Program-made: the position numbers and the translations under genes
The notes under the pieces: generated by a model
What the model was told of the DNA's origin: nothing
Databases searched by the model: none
Seen by the model: only the letters and a program-made list of their open reading frames with translations
In this document: positions 1 to 8,817 of the stretch, in pieces
Layout of the letters: every line of letters begins with the position of its first letter
Position numbering within the stretch: the stretch's first letter is position 1
Assembly: GCF_000814765.1 (NCBI RefSeq)
Contig: NZ_JWIC01000003.1
Coordinates: 255,501-319,500 of the forward strand
Length of the DNA stretch: 64,000 nt
Source of the DNA: Pseudoalteromonas luteoviolacea
GTDB taxonomy: Bacteria > Pseudomonadota > Gammaproteobacteria > Enterobacterales > Alteromonadaceae
Reading direction: 5' to 3'

Positions 1-373
1 TTTTAGCAAGCCCTTGCGCTGCCGCCATGACATACATTTTACTAGAATCGGCAAGGTAACCTTCATATTTAAGGGTGATATCGACGTTGATGATATCGGT
101 AGACTTAATTTTTTGATTGGCCTTTGGCATGCCGTGACAAACGACTTCATTAATTGATGTGTTGATTGCATAAGGGTAGCCATATTGCCCTTTTGTTGAT
201 GCAATTGCACCAAGCTGTTGCGTTATATACGCTTCAACAAAGTCATTCACTTCCATTGTTGTGAGCCCAGGTCGGATAAAGTCATCAAGCGCTTTAAACA
301 CGCGGGCTAATAATTTCCCTGACTGCTTCATCTTGATGATTTGGGCTTGGTCCTTAATGATCACAGGATTCAT
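1..373 (-). CDS. map: Type I methionine aminopeptidase, C-terminal part missing at window edge
   Basis: Removes the N-terminal methionine from nascent proteins in the cytoplasm. The reading frame runs from ATG at 373 off the left edge, so only about 124 codons are visible. They include the family signature NTSINEVVCHGMP and the two metal-ligand aspartates in the NVDIT and YLADSSKM segments (usual family form DVT/GDTSKM). The start is ATG; it lies 20 nt inside the upstream ParD-like gene, so translation is probably coupled. Many gammaproteobacteria have a second map copy paired with a ParD-like gene, and this looks like that copy rather than the rpsB-linked housekeeping one; that last point is inference. 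Confidence 0.9.
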   Translation of the reverse strand, partial: MNPVIIKDQAQIIKMKQSGKLLARVFKALDDFIRPGLTTMEVNDFVEAYITQQLGAIASTKGQYGYPYAINTSINEVVCHGMPKANQKIKSTDIINVDITLKYEGYLADSSKMYVMAAAQGLAK

Positions 374-560
374 ATTGCTTCTTTTTTACTTGTTCTAGTT
401 CTATTTTTATTAGCTCTGCGAATGGCTTGTCGGGGTTTTGCTCTGCTAGGCGGCCCATTTTTAGCCAGAATTCAGCTTGTGAGTTGATTGAGCGAGACAT
501 AACTTGGCTGGCAAGGCGGATCTCTTCATGGAGTTCTTCGGAAATTTTAACTATGCCCAT
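354..560 (-). CDS. ParD-like ribbon-helix-helix family protein
   Basis: Small 68-residue protein resembling the ParD-like antitoxin family (PF11903 type). It starts MGIVKISEELHEEIRLASQV and continues with SRSINSQAEFWLKMGR, the usual helix signature of that family. No toxin gene is adjacent; the partner is a methionine aminopeptidase gene that it overlaps by 20 nt. The open frame extends upstream to 641, but a good sigma-70 promoter (TATAAT at 592-597) lies inside that extension, so the start at 560 is preferred. No strong Shine-Dalgarno precedes it. The function is not established: it could be an autoregulator of the pair, which is inference. Confidence 0.75.
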   Translation of the reverse strand: MGIVKISEELHEEIRLASQVMSRSINSQAEFWLKMGRLAEQNPDKPFAELIKIELEQVKKKQYESCDH

Positions 561-591
561 TTTTATATGATTTACTACAAAACGTATATGG

Positions 592-620
592 ATTATATTG
601 TTTGTTCTGTTTTTATGCAA
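592..620 (-). promoter_or_regulatory. Sigma-70 promoter of the parD-like/map pair
   Basis: On the minus strand, TTGCAT (615-620) is followed after 17 nt by a perfect TATAAT (592-597). Transcription would start near 585, about 25 nt before the ATG at 560, which supports the short start of the ParD-like gene. Confidence 0.6.
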
Positions 621-649
621 CGACAAAATAGGCGGCAGCACCGTAATGT

Positions 650-671
650 CGTTTAAACATGTTTTTAAACG
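650..671. promoter_or_regulatory. Inverted repeat upstream of the parD-like promoter
   Basis: Arms CGTTTAAA and TTTAAACG, 8 bp each, separated by 6 nt, lie about 30 bp upstream of the -35 box. This is a plausible operator for the ribbon-helix-helix product, but no binding evidence exists in the sequence itself. Confidence 0.35.
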
Positions 672-705
672 AGATTGTTGCGTATTTAGGCTCGAATTTT
701 TGGCA

Positions 706-740
706 TAAAAAAACGCCCAGTAATGTGTGCATCTGGGCGT
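706..740 (-). terminator. Rho-independent terminator
   Basis: On the minus strand an 8-bp stem ACGCCCAG/CTGGGCGT with a 12-nt loop is followed by a run of eight T (706-713). It lies about 200 nt beyond the rsmF stop, so it may end either rsmF or a separate small transcript. Confidence 0.8.
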
Positions 741-886
741 AGGGGAAGGCTCATATGGAGCCGTGCGCTAACTTAAACACCTTCTAAAACATTAAGGGAG
801 AAGTAGAAAGTTCTTTAAGTGTAGTTAATGCATTACAAAAGTTACAAACAGAATGACATTTTTAAAACATATAAAAAACATGGTGT
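706..886 (-). ncRNA. Possible small RNA between rsmF and parD-like
   Basis: The 196-nt gap between the rsmF stop and the terminator at 706-740 holds no open frame of note but has its own promoter-like element: TTGACA (917-922) and TATATG (893-898) 18 nt apart on the minus strand. A transcript from about 886 to 706 would end in a small hairpin (GGCTC/GAGCC, 748-762) and then the terminator. I do not recognise an Rfam family. It could equally be the untranslated 3' end of rsmF. Confidence 0.3.
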
Positions 887-937
887 TATAGTCATATAAA
901 TTAATAATCTTAAAGTTGTCAAAAAGTTCTAATCAGG

Positions 938-2389
938 TTATACCCAAGTTATTAACTGACCTTGTGCGATAAGATCCCTAGGTAGGTTGTTTTTAATCTT
1001 GTTTTTTTGCCATTTTCCAAGTCCTACAGGGGCACCGCATAAAGTGAGTATGACTTCCCCTGTTTGATTAGTTGGATTTTCTAAACGAACATCCTTACCT
1101 TGGAAGTACTCAGTCGCTTGTTTGTCGCTGAGTGCATGCACATTGGTTGCTGCCAAATGTCCGAAGGCAGTGGCAAGCTCGTGTTCAAGGCGAACGCCAT
1201 TTTTATGTATTGAACCGACCTTGATACCCAAGCGGGCATATTTGATTTTGTTTTGCACTTCTTCGAGCTTTTCTGGAAATAACCACAGCTCTTTATCTCT
1301 TTGCATGAGCGTGCCAGGAAGCTGCTTAATCTTAAACTGCTTTTTTAAATAGCTGGAAAAAGCTTGATGCGCTTTAGCTGCAAAGGGCTCGAATGGAAAT
1401 GCGCCTTTTTTGCGTTGCTGGTTGTGGTGCTCAACAGAGCTGATTTTCTTAAATTTAGCAATGAAGAACCCTTCACTGTCATAAATTTGAGGCCAGACGT
1501 GTAAGTACCCTTCGCTTGTGGTGGCCTGATTGGCATTTTCAAATAGATTGTCTAGTGGGATGATTTCGACAGCACCTGCAAATTCTTCGAGTAGAAATGT
1601 ACAAACTTGCTGATTTTCAAGTGGGGTGAGGGTGCACGTTGAATACACTAAACTGCCGCCCGGCTTTAAAGCTAAAAAAGCACTTCTGATGAGATCTTTT
1701 TGTACATTACTAATATCGACATTAGATTGAATAGACCAATTTTTAAGTGCACTCGCGTCTTTTCTGACTGTCCCTTCACCTGAGCAGGGGGCATCAAGTT
1801 GTATGTGGTCAAAACATTCATACATGTAATCACCAAAAATCTTGCCGTCAAAGTGTGATAATGCACAGTTAGCGATCCCCATGCGTTTCATATTAGCAGC
1901 GAGGACTTTTAAACGTGAAGATGAAAACTCATTGGCAACGAGTAAACCTTTGTTTTCCATTAAGGCACAAAGCTGTGACGTTTTAGAGCCCGGAGCGGCT
2001 GCCATGTCGAGTACGGCGTAATGATCTGTCTGTATATTTTCTATTTCAGATCTTAGTGCCAAAGGCGGAAGCATGGAGCTGGCTTCTTGCACATAAATAC
2101 AGCCACTTAAATGTAACGCTGTATTACCTATTGGGAGATTGGCTTGCTCTTCTTCACTCCGAGTGATCCAAAAGCCTTCAGGACACCAGGGTACAGGCGT
2201 TATTTGCCAGCCGAGTTTTTGCGCTTCGAGTTCAAATTCGTCTATAGACATTTTTAATGTATTAACCCGAATAGATAGCCTCAAAGGCTTTTGGCAGTGA
2301 TCAATGAAGTCATCTAAATTTAAATGCTCAGGTAGGTAGCACTTTACGTCTTCGATAAAGTCTTCTGGGATGTAGGTATTCTTATCCAA
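938..2389 (-). CDS. rsmF: 16S rRNA (cytosine-1407-C5)-methyltransferase RsmF
   Basis: Uses S-adenosylmethionine to methylate C1407 of 16S rRNA. The 483-residue product has the NOL1/NOP2/Sun fold: an AdoMet loop ([20 protein letters not shown]), the [13 protein letters not shown] motif with the first conserved Cys, and [14 protein letters not shown] with the nucleophile Cys. An RsmF-specific C-terminal extension with a PUA-like part follows (RLGIKVGSI to the end). The length matches E. coli RsmF (YebU). The start codon is TTG at 2389, chosen because similarity to RsmF begins there; the Shine-Dalgarno is weak. It is a single gene with no functional link to its neighbours. Confidence 0.92.
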   Translation of the reverse strand: MDKNTYIPEDFIEDVKCYLPEHLNLDDFIDHCQKPLRLSIRVNTLKMSIDEFELEAQKLGWQITPVPWCPEGFWITRSEEEQANLPIGNTALHLSGCIYVQEASSMLPPLALRSEIENIQTDHYAVLDMAAAPGSKTSQLCALMENKGLLVANEFSSSRLKVLAANMKRMGIANCALSHFDGKIFGDYMYECFDHIQLDAPCSGEGTVRKDASALKNWSIQSNVDISNVQKDLIRSAFLALKPGGSLVYSTCTLTPLENQQVCTFLLEEFAGAVEIIPLDNLFENANQATTSEGYLHVWPQIYDSEGFFIAKFKKISSVEHHNQQRKKGAFPFEPFAAKAHQAFSSYLKKQFKIKQLPGTLMQRDKELWLFPEKLEEVQNKIKYARLGIKVGSIHKNGVRLEHELATAFGHLAATNVHALSDKQATEYFQGKDVRLENPTNQTGEVILTLCGAPVGLGKWQKNKIKNNLPRDLIAQGQLITWV

Positions 2390-2470
2390 TCTAAAATACT
2401 CGAAACAGCTGGGATTGAATACAGTTTAACATTAATCGCTTTAGAGCAGGTAAGAATTAGGAAGGGGTAA

Positions 2471-2502
2471 GCAAACGTCATCGTCAATGTGATAACGTTT
2501 GC
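2471..2502. terminator. Stem-loop downstream of the small peptide gene
   Basis: GCAAACGTCATC pairs with GATAACGTTTGC with one mismatch over 12 bp and an 8-nt loop, 16 nt after the stop of the peptide gene at 2519. No T-run follows, so it is a 3'-end stabiliser or a weak terminator rather than a classical one. Confidence 0.4.
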
Positions 2503-2518
2503 ATCATATTTGTCTTAA

Positions 2519-2677
2519 TTATGGTGTTTCAGAATCGCAGTGATAATACGTTTCACATTCTTGGGTTGGACCATTGCTTAAACCCGCACCCCCTACAAGT
2601 GGAGTCAGTTTTTTATCGAGTGGAAGACTATCATAACTCAATTTTTTCAATGGCTTCTTGGTGACTTTAAGCTTCAT
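2519..2677 (-). CDS. Small double-glycine leader peptide, RiPP-precursor-like
   Basis: A 52-codon gene with a strong Shine-Dalgarno (AAGGAG, 9 nt before the ATG at 2677). The N-terminal part MKLKVTKKPLKKLS is basic and resembles the leader style of gammaproteobacterial and Bacteroidetes natural-product precursors. It is followed by DSLPLDKKLTPLVGGAG, a double-glycine processing site at residues 29-30. The remaining 22 residues form an acidic, Gly/Ser/Thr-rich core with Cys41 and Cys47 (CETYYHC). No lanthionine synthetase, radical-SAM enzyme or peptidase-containing ABC transporter is adjacent, so modification or export would have to be encoded elsewhere. It could be a bacteriocin, a lanthipeptide-class precursor or an unmodified secreted peptide. 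Coding is well supported by the start, the Shine-Dalgarno and the 3' hairpin; the function is inference. Confidence 0.7.
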   Translation of the reverse strand: MKLKVTKKPLKKLSYDSLPLDKKLTPLVGGAGLSNGPTQECETYYHCDSETP

Positions 2678-2870
2678 AGTGATTAACTCCTTCTATTTAA
2701 CATTACTTTTTACTTTCAATTTCATGTTAGTAAATCGCGAAAAAGTTTCAAATAAAATTAATAAAAATGATACAAAATCATTACAATTATTCACTTGAAT
2801 ATATGTGAAAGTGTATATATGATTTTCCGTATATTGTAATTACCTCAATCAATAGACATAATTTTGTCTG

Positions 2871-2914
2871 CTTGGCACAGGCAATTTAGATTCTGGCTGT
2901 GCCTTAGCGCCAAG
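2871..2914 (+). promoter_or_regulatory. Structured leader upstream of the gapdh-arsJ pair
   Basis: GGCACAG (2874-2880) pairs with CTGTGCC (2897-2903), and an overlapping outer pair CTTGGC (2871-2876)/GCCAAG (2909-2914) is also possible. The two pairings are nested or mutually alternative, about 90 nt upstream of the gapdh start. I do not recognise a known riboswitch. Confidence 0.35.
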
Positions 2915-3000
2915 TGGGTAGTGTAATTTTAAAGATCTGAGCGTATTGACCATCGTTACAGAGGCGTGCGTGAACAGCTCAATAATGGGAGAAAAAATCG

Positions 3001-4011
3001 ATGACAATTAAAGTTGGGATCAATGGTTTTGGTAGAATGGGCCGATTGACCATGCGCGCACTGTGGAATTCACCGGGTATCGAAGTGGTAAAGATTAACG
3101 ACCCAGCAGGCGATGCGCTCACTTTGGCACACTTGATGAATTTTGACTCTGTGCATGGTAAGTGGCAATACGAGGCGTTAAGTGAAGGAAGTGACATCAT
3201 CATTGAGCAACAGCGTATTGCTGTCACACAGCAAGTGTCTGTTGCTGAGAATGACTGGTCAATGTGCGATCTGGTCATTGAAGCATCAGGTAAGATTAAA
3301 ACCAAAGATAAACTCGCTGCTTTTTTCGCACAAGGTGTTAAACAGGTTGTCGTCACTGCACCCGTAAAAGAAGAGGGGGTACTGAATGTTGTTATGGGTG
3401 TAAACCATGCTGATTATGATGTTGAGCAGCACCCAATCGTCACCGCGGCATCTTGCACGACGAACTGTTTAGCGCCAGTTGTTAAAGTACTGCAGGACAA
3501 TATTGGTATTAAACACGGATCAATGACGACGATTCATGATATTACCAATACTCAAACCATCATCGATGCACCACATAAAGACCTGCGACGTGCCCGTTCA
3601 TGTGGCACTAGCCTTATTCCAACTACCACAGGTTCTGCGACAGCAATCACGCATATTTTCCCTGAGCTTAAAGGTAAATTAAACGGTCATGCTGTGAGAG
3701 TGCCTTTGACCAATGCATCGATCACGGACTGCGTGTTTGAAGTCAGTCGTGAAACAAGTGTTGAAGAGATTAACGGTTGGATGGAGCATGCAGCAAGCGG
3801 TGAACTTGCTGGTGTACTAGGCTATGAAACGCGTCCACTGGTATCGATAGATTATAAAACGGACCCGAGAAGCGCCATTATTGATGCGCCGTCTACCATG
3901 GTGGTAAATGGTACACAAGTAAAGCTTTACGTTTGGTACGACAACGAATGGGGTTATGCAAATAGAACGGCTGATCTGGTTCGTTTAGTTATCGACAAAC
4001 GCTGGGGTTAA
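3001..4011 (+). CDS. ArsJ-associated glyceraldehyde-3-phosphate dehydrogenase
   Basis: A type I GAPDH of 336 residues with an N-terminal Rossmann motif ([16 protein letters not shown]), the catalytic Cys152 in [11 protein letters not shown], the HDITNTQ segment and the C-terminal [10 protein letters not shown] signature. It ends 4 nt before arsJ. In this pairing the enzyme uses arsenate in place of phosphate to make 1-arseno-3-phosphoglycerate, which ArsJ exports, giving arsenate resistance (established for the Pseudomonas aeruginosa pair). The assignment to that role rather than glycolysis rests on the arsJ neighbour. No arsR, arsC or arsB gene is visible next to it. Confidence 0.9.
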   Translation: MTIKVGINGFGRMGRLTMRALWNSPGIEVVKINDPAGDALTLAHLMNFDSVHGKWQYEALSEGSDIIIEQQRIAVTQQVSVAENDWSMCDLVIEASGKIKTKDKLAAFFAQGVKQVVVTAPVKEEGVLNVVMGVNHADYDVEQHPIVTAASCTTNCLAPVVKVLQDNIGIKHGSMTTIHDITNTQTIIDAPHKDLRRARSCGTSLIPTTTGSATAITHIFPELKGKLNGHAVRVPLTNASITDCVFEVSRETSVEEINGWMEHAASGELAGVLGYETRPLVSIDYKTDPRSAIIDAPSTMVVNGTQVKLYVWYDNEWGYANRTADLVRLVIDKRWG

Positions 4012-4015
4012 CGCT

Positions 4016-5224
4016 ATGACGCAGTCACTCATTGCAAGGCTATCACCAGAGATAAAGCAATATCTGGTGATCACAGGCAACTATTGGTCATTTACCTTGA
4101 CAGATGGTGCGCTGCGTATGCTTGTGGTGCTATATTTTCATCAATTGGGATACAGCCCACTGGCCATTGCCTCTTTGTTTTTATTTTATGAGATTTTTGG
4201 TGTCGTTACGAACTTACTAGGTGGCTGGCTAGGTGCCCGTCTTGGTTTAAACAAAACCATGAATATAGGTCTGTTTCTACAGATTGTGGCTGTATCTATG
4301 TTAGCACTAGATGAACAATTACTGACCATAGCGTATGTTATGGTGGCGCAGGCTTTATCTGGCATTGCTAAAGATCTCAATAAAATGAGCGCTAAAAGCG
4401 CTATAAAATTACTTGTTCCCAAGGATCAAGATAGCACTTTATATAAGTGGGTAGCGCGGCTCACAGGTTCGAAAAACGCGTTAAAAGGTGTCGGTTTTTT
4501 CCTCGGTGGTTTGTTGCTGACTTTACTGGGTTTTCAAGGTGCTTTGTGGTTTATGGCAGCGATGTTGTCCATCACTTGGCTATCTAGCTTACTGTTATTG
4601 AAACAAGATTTAGGTAAGAAAAAGAATAAACCGAAATTTAATGAACTGTTTTCTAAAAGTCGTCAGTTGAACTTGCTGGCCGCAGCAAGGTTGTTCTTGT
4701 TTGCGTCACGAGATGTTTGGTTTGTGGTGGCTTTGCCCGTCTTTTTGGCGTCAACATTTGGTTGGGATCATTGGTGGGTTGGCGGCTTTATGGCATCTTG
4801 GGTGATTGCCTATGGCATTGTTCAAGCGAACGCGCCAAAGATCACGGCCAAGCAGGGTGGTCATTATCAACAAGCGCTCAAGTGGGTTGTTTTGCTGTCT
4901 TTTATTCCAGCGTTGCTGGCGTTGGGTCTATGGGTAGACTGGCAAGTAAAAGTTGTGATCATCGCTGGGCTGTTGGTATTTGGCGCAGTGTTTGCGGTGA
5001 ATTCATCACTTCATAGCTTTTTGATTGTCAAAATAGCGGATAGTGACGGTGTATCTATGGATGTTGGCTTTTATTATATGGCTAATGCCATGGGCAGGTT
5101 ATTAGGCACTGTACTCTCTGGCCTCGTTTATCAGTTTTATGGCCTTGAAGCGTGTTTGTTGATCTCAAGTGCGATGCTGGTTTTGGCATCACTGTTTACT
5201 TATGGGCTTAGCAAGCGCAATTAA
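4016..5224 (+). CDS. arsJ: Organoarsenical efflux MFS transporter ArsJ
   Basis: A 402-residue inner-membrane protein of the major facilitator superfamily with about 10-12 hydrophobic segments. It exports 1-arseno-3-phosphoglycerate made by the GAPDH encoded just upstream. The N-terminal half has the ArsJ hallmark stretch NYWSFTLTDGALRMLVVLYF, then GGWLGARLGLNKTMN and the loop SGIAKDLNKMSAKSAIKLL. The ATG at 4016 follows the gapdh stop by 4 nt, so the two are one transcript. A hairpin spans its stop codon. Confidence 0.93.
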   Translation: MTQSLIARLSPEIKQYLVITGNYWSFTLTDGALRMLVVLYFHQLGYSPLAIASLFLFYEIFGVVTNLLGGWLGARLGLNKTMNIGLFLQIVAVSMLALDEQLLTIAYVMVAQALSGIAKDLNKMSAKSAIKLLVPKDQDSTLYKWVARLTGSKNALKGVGFFLGGLLLTLLGFQGALWFMAAMLSITWLSSLLLLKQDLGKKKNKPKFNELFSKSRQLNLLAAARLFLFASRDVWFVVALPVFLASTFGWDHWWVGGFMASWVIAYGIVQANAPKITAKQGGHYQQALKWVVLLSFIPALLALGLWVDWQVKVVIIAGLLVFGAVFAVNSSLHSFLIVKIADSDGVSMDVGFYYMANAMGRLLGTVLSGLVYQFYGLEACLLISSAMLVLASLFTYGLSKRN

Positions 5225-5232
5225 GCGCTTGC
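5211..5232. terminator. Bidirectional hairpin between arsJ and the chemoreceptor gene
   Basis: Perfect 8-bp arms GCAAGCGC (5211-5218) and GCGCTTGC (5225-5232) with loop AATTAA. The loop contains the arsJ stop codon (5222-5224). It sits between convergent genes only 21 nt apart and lacks a long T-run. Confidence 0.55.
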
Positions 5233-5245
5233 CAATAAAGAGCGA

Positions 5246-7237
5246 TTAATTTAACTGCTGTGGCAGCTTAAAGGCTGAAGTGACTTGCTTTAACGTTTTA
5301 GATTGCTTATCCAGCTCTAAACTTGCGCTAGTCACTTGATCTGCACCAGCGGCGTTATCAATAGCAGCTTGCCTAATCGATTCAACATTATAAGAAATCT
5401 CTTCTGTGGTCGCAGATTGTTCTTGAGCCGCTTGCGCTATTGTCTGTGCACTGAGCGCAATTTGATTGATCTGATGTACACTTTGCTCAAGAAGCGAAGC
5501 GCTGTCATTAGCTGCCGTGATCGTCTGTTTAGTTGCTTCAGCAGATGCATGCATTTCAGATACCGCGGTTTGTGAAGTAGACTGCAAGCTGGCAATCATA
5601 TTTTCAATATCGGCTGTAGACGCTTGTGTTTTTTGGGCAAGTTGTCTGACTTCATCTGCAACCACTGCGAATCCACGGCCGTGCTCTCCTGCACGCGCAG
5701 CCTCAATAGCAGCATTGAGAGCCAGTAAGTTGGTCTGTTCAGTCACTGCTTGGATCACTTCGATAACACGGCTGATATTTTGCGTATTGTATTCAACTTC
5801 CTTAATCGCTGTTTCTGAGTTCTCAACAGCGGTACTGAGTGCTTCCATCTGTACCACTGTGTCTCTCAGTGTTTGGTTTGCTGACAATGATGTTTTTTCT
5901 GCATCTAAACTCAAGTCAGCAACCGTACGGGCATTGGTTGCCACTTCATCGATTGAATGAGAAGTTTGCTGAATTGCTTCTGCTACCTGCTCAATATTAG
6001 CGTGTTGTTCTTGTAAGCTGGCGTTAGCTTGCTCGCTGGCAGCACTTGTCTGTGTTGCTGTGGAAGCCAGTTGTGCTGTGGTTTCAACTATGGTGCCAAT
6101 GACACTGGTCAAATAGGTATTCATCTGTCTCATCGCGCCATACACGCCAATTGCATTTTCATCACGACTAAATTGTTCTCTGAGGTCACCTGCGGCAATG
6201 CGCTCACTAATTTTGCGCATTTCAATCGGCTCACCGCCAAGCGGTTTGAGTACCGAACGTGCAATGAGTACTGTCGCCACTGCAACCGATAAAACGGTAA
6301 TGACAAAAATGGCTGCGATAATCCAATACAGTTTATACACAGGTGCAAATGCTTCAGCTTTATCAATCTCAGCCAAGAGTACCCACTTTAAACCTGCAAA
6401 TGTATAAGGTAGATAAGCTGATAATACAGGGTTACCATTGTAATCAATGATGATTTCGGTATCTGACACACCTTGTAAACCTCTTCTAACCGCAACCGTA
6501 TCAACACCGTTGGCTTCAACGGAACCTGCGAAGCTGGCAATGACAGTATGATTAATAGGATCTAGGTATGAATCAGAACGCATACGGAAATCATTACCAA
6601 CAAGATATGATTCTCCTGTTTCGCCCATGCCATCACGTTGCTGCATGATGGCGTTGATAGCATCAATCGATAACTGTAAAGCGAGGACAGAGTTGACTTG
6701 TCCGTTTATGATGACTGGGATACCAATAAACGCAGCGGGCTCATTATTACTTGGTGCATACGCACTATAATCCGCTAAGATGAATTTTTTTGAAGAAATG
6801 ACTTGGGTGAATAAAGTGGCGAGTCCCGAGTTGTTAAATGGACCGGTAACCAAGTTAGTATTGTAGTCAGATTCTTTAGCGACGGTGTAACTTATCAAAC
6901 CATCTCGTTCAATGACGAAAAAGTCGTAAAACCCTTTTTCTGTGATAAAGGTATCAAACAAGGTGTGGTAATTGTGGGCAAGCTCAGAGTTTGAGAGTGT
7001 CGGGTTTTGTTCAACAAGTAGCTGCCATTTTTTAGCGATAACAGACAAGTCGCCTTTTCTTGCGCTGAGGTAGTCATCAATTTGTTTATGTTTTATTTGT
7101 TTGATGGAAGTAAGCTGATTATATGCCTGTTGTTCAAGTGCTGTAGACGCTGTCCACAGAGAGACCATCGCTAATATACCTGCTGGTAGTAAACCAATAA
7201 GCATAAATGAAATGAGTAATCGAGTTTTGATCAACAT
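5246..7237 (-). CDS. Methyl-accepting chemotaxis protein with Cache-type sensor domain
   Basis: A 663-residue inner-membrane chemoreceptor. It has an N-terminal membrane segment (about residues 7-29), a periplasmic region of about 270 residues of double-Cache type ([22 protein letters not shown]), a second membrane segment (about 303-327), HAMP (about 328-382) and a long coiled-coil signalling domain. The highly conserved hairpin tip appears as [24 protein letters not shown]. It signals through CheA/CheW to the flagellar motor; the ligand cannot be read from the sequence, although Cache domains of this form often bind amino acids or small carboxylates. It is a single gene convergent with arsJ, and its start ATG at 7237 is preceded by AAGAAG. 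Confidence 0.92.
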   Translation of the reverse strand: MLIKTRLLISFMLIGLLPAGILAMVSLWTASTALEQQAYNQLTSIKQIKHKQIDDYLSARKGDLSVIAKKWQLLVEQNPTLSNSELAHNYHTLFDTFITEKGFYDFFVIERDGLISYTVAKESDYNTNLVTGPFNNSGLATLFTQVISSKKFILADYSAYAPSNNEPAAFIGIPVIINGQVNSVLALQLSIDAINAIMQQRDGMGETGESYLVGNDFRMRSDSYLDPINHTVIASFAGSVEANGVDTVAVRRGLQGVSDTEIIIDYNGNPVLSAYLPYTFAGLKWVLLAEIDKAEAFAPVYKLYWIIAAIFVITVLSVAVATVLIARSVLKPLGGEPIEMRKISERIAAGDLREQFSRDENAIGVYGAMRQMNTYLTSVIGTIVETTAQLASTATQTSAASEQANASLQEQHANIEQVAEAIQQTSHSIDEVATNARTVADLSLDAEKTSLSANQTLRDTVVQMEALSTAVENSETAIKEVEYNTQNISRVIEVIQAVTEQTNLLALNAAIEAARAGEHGRGFAVVADEVRQLAQKTQASTADIENMIASLQSTSQTAVSEMHASAEATKQTITAANDSASLLEQSVHQINQIALSAQTIAQAAQEQSATTEEISYNVESIRQAAIDNAAGADQVTSASLELDKQSKTLKQVTSAFKLPQQLN

Positions 7238-7591
7238 ACTTCTTCTTACCTTTAGTATCTAGAATATTGCTATTATGTCAATAAAGTGGGTTACATATTT
7301 TAAACAAATGGGCCTTGTATAGATACACGCAAAAAGTATGGTTTAGGTTAATATTACAGTTAAATGTCGGTTAATAATTAACCAAAAAGATACTTTTAAT
7401 AAGGGGTGTATAAGATTTGAACGCAATTTTTACGGTTTTAGGGAAAAAGAGAAGACTTAAGTGCTGCTTTTAAGATGCTACATAGAAAAATAGTTTATAT
7501 GTGTTTGGTATATATATATAATTTTTTATAACTGAATATGATATAAATACCCAAACAAATACTCTAAATTTAATTATTTGTAAATCGTCAT
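7238..7591. other. AT-rich intergenic region with a short palindrome
   Basis: No gene is seen. It holds the chemoreceptor promoter region and a perfect palindrome GGTTAAT-A-ATTAACC at 7369-7383, about 130 bp upstream of the chemoreceptor start, which could be an operator. A run of alternating TA lies near 7509-7521. Confidence 0.4.
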
Positions 7592-7612
7592 TAAAAAGGC
7601 CCGTCAGGGCCT
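7592..7612 (-). terminator. Rho-independent terminator of htpX
   Basis: On the minus strand a 6-bp stem AGGCCC/GGGCCT with a TGAC loop is followed by a run of five T, 38 nt past the htpX stop. Confidence 0.85.
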
Positions 7613-7649
7613 ATGGTTATAAATTAAACAATAAATTTACATCAAAATG

Positions 7650-8498
7650 CTAAGATAGTGCGGCAATTCTTTGCTCAAGAGGGGGGTGAGAGGCAAATAA
7701 GTCGACCACGCTTTTTCCTGGGGCGATACCAAACGCCATCATTGAGCCTTCGAGCTTAGACTCGTGATTGCTGCGCAGACGCTCTAGTGCAGCTTTCATT
7801 TTATGTGCTCCGACTAAGTCTGCAGCGCCTTTATCAGCCGCATATTCCCTTTTTCGGCTAAAGTAAGCAACAATCATGGAAGCTAAGAAGCCAAATAAAA
7901 TTTGGAAGATTAAGTCAAAGATCATATAAGTCCAACTAAAGCCCTCATTTTCTTCATCGCCATTTAAGAAGCCATCTACAATATTGGCCAAGACTTTTGA
8001 AATAAAAATGACGAAGGTATTGACTACACCTTGGATCAGGGTCAGTGTCACCATATCGCCATTGGCAACATGTGATACCTCATGGGCAAGCACAGCTTCT
8101 GCTTCACTTTGGCTCATGCCAGCAAGCAAGCCACTACTCACTGCAACTAGGGAGTCGTTTTTGCTGGGGCCTGTAGCAAAGGCGTTGATCTCTGGACTGT
8201 CGTAAATAGCAACCTCTGGCATTTTGATACCTGCTTTTTGTGCCTGTGATGCGACGGTACTGACTAACCAATGCTCAGTCTCATTACGAGGTTGGTCAAT
8301 CACATAGGCACCGGTTGATTTCTTAGCCATCCATTTAGAGATATACAGTGAAATAAACGCGCCACCAAAACCAAAAAATGCTGATATGGTAAGCATGCCT
8401 TGATAACTTCTAGACGGTACCCCTAGAATGGATAAAATAATGGACAACACAACCATGATGGCTAAGTTTGTCGCTAAAAAAAGTACAACGCGTTTCAT
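7650..8498 (-). CDS. htpX: Membrane zinc metalloprotease HtpX
   Basis: An M48 family protease of the inner membrane that degrades misfolded membrane proteins. The product is 282 residues, like E. coli HtpX. It has two N-terminal membrane helices, the zinc motif HEVSH in [14 protein letters not shown], two further helices (around [17 protein letters not shown] and [10 protein letters not shown]) and the third zinc ligand in [17 protein letters not shown]. The start is ATG at 8498 with GAGGTG just upstream; a GTG two codons earlier is open but badly placed for the Shine-Dalgarno. It is a single transcription unit with its own terminator. Confidence 0.95.
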   Translation of the reverse strand: MKRVVLFLATNLAIMVVLSIILSILGVPSRSYQGMLTISAFFGFGGAFISLYISKWMAKKSTGAYVIDQPRNETEHWLVSTVASQAQKAGIKMPEVAIYDSPEINAFATGPSKNDSLVAVSSGLLAGMSQSEAEAVLAHEVSHVANGDMVTLTLIQGVVNTFVIFISKVLANIVDGFLNGDEENEGFSWTYMIFDLIFQILFGFLASMIVAYFSRKREYAADKGAADLVGAHKMKAALERLRSNHESKLEGSMMAFGIAPGKSVVDLFASHPPLEQRIAALS

Positions 8499-8568
8499 AG
8501 TCACCTCATTAGAATTGAATTTACTTACTGATTGTTACGCTTTCTGAATAAAAAGCGTTCATCATCTC

Positions 8569-8595
8569 ATATCAATATGGAGGCCATATTGATAT
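8569..8595. promoter_or_regulatory. Perfect 12-bp inverted repeat upstream of htpX
   Basis: ATATCAATATGG (8569-8580) and CCATATTGATAT (8584-8595) are exact inverted copies separated by 3 nt, 71 nt upstream of the htpX start. It is a candidate operator or RNA hairpin; no T-run follows on either strand. Confidence 0.5.
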
Positions 8596-8701
8596 TCTCA
8601 AGGGTGAGTATGACGTTGAAGTGTTACAAGATGTTGTCGCGTAAATAAGCCTTTAAACAGCCTTTGTTTTGCAAAGAGGGTAGGTAAATCAGACCAAGAG
8701 G

Positions 8702-8731
8702 ATAAAAAAAACCCCTCTTGCGAGGGGTTTT
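8702..8731 (-). terminator. Terminator of the liu operon
   Basis: A 9-bp stem AAACCCCTC/GAGGGGTTT with a 4-nt loop. On the minus strand it is followed by a T-run (8704-8711). It lies about 90 nt past the last liu-operon gene. Confidence 0.85.
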
Positions 8732-8817
8732 GGGTAACTCAGCGCCTTTGGCACTGGGAATGAGGTCGGTACAATTGTGTTAGTTTTTAACTAATAGGTT
8801 GACCACGTAAACTACGG

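Noticed and set aside
3001..4011. Glycolytic gapA
   Set aside because: Its position 4 nt before arsJ and the ArsJ-associated sequence style indicate the arsenate-detoxification paralogue.
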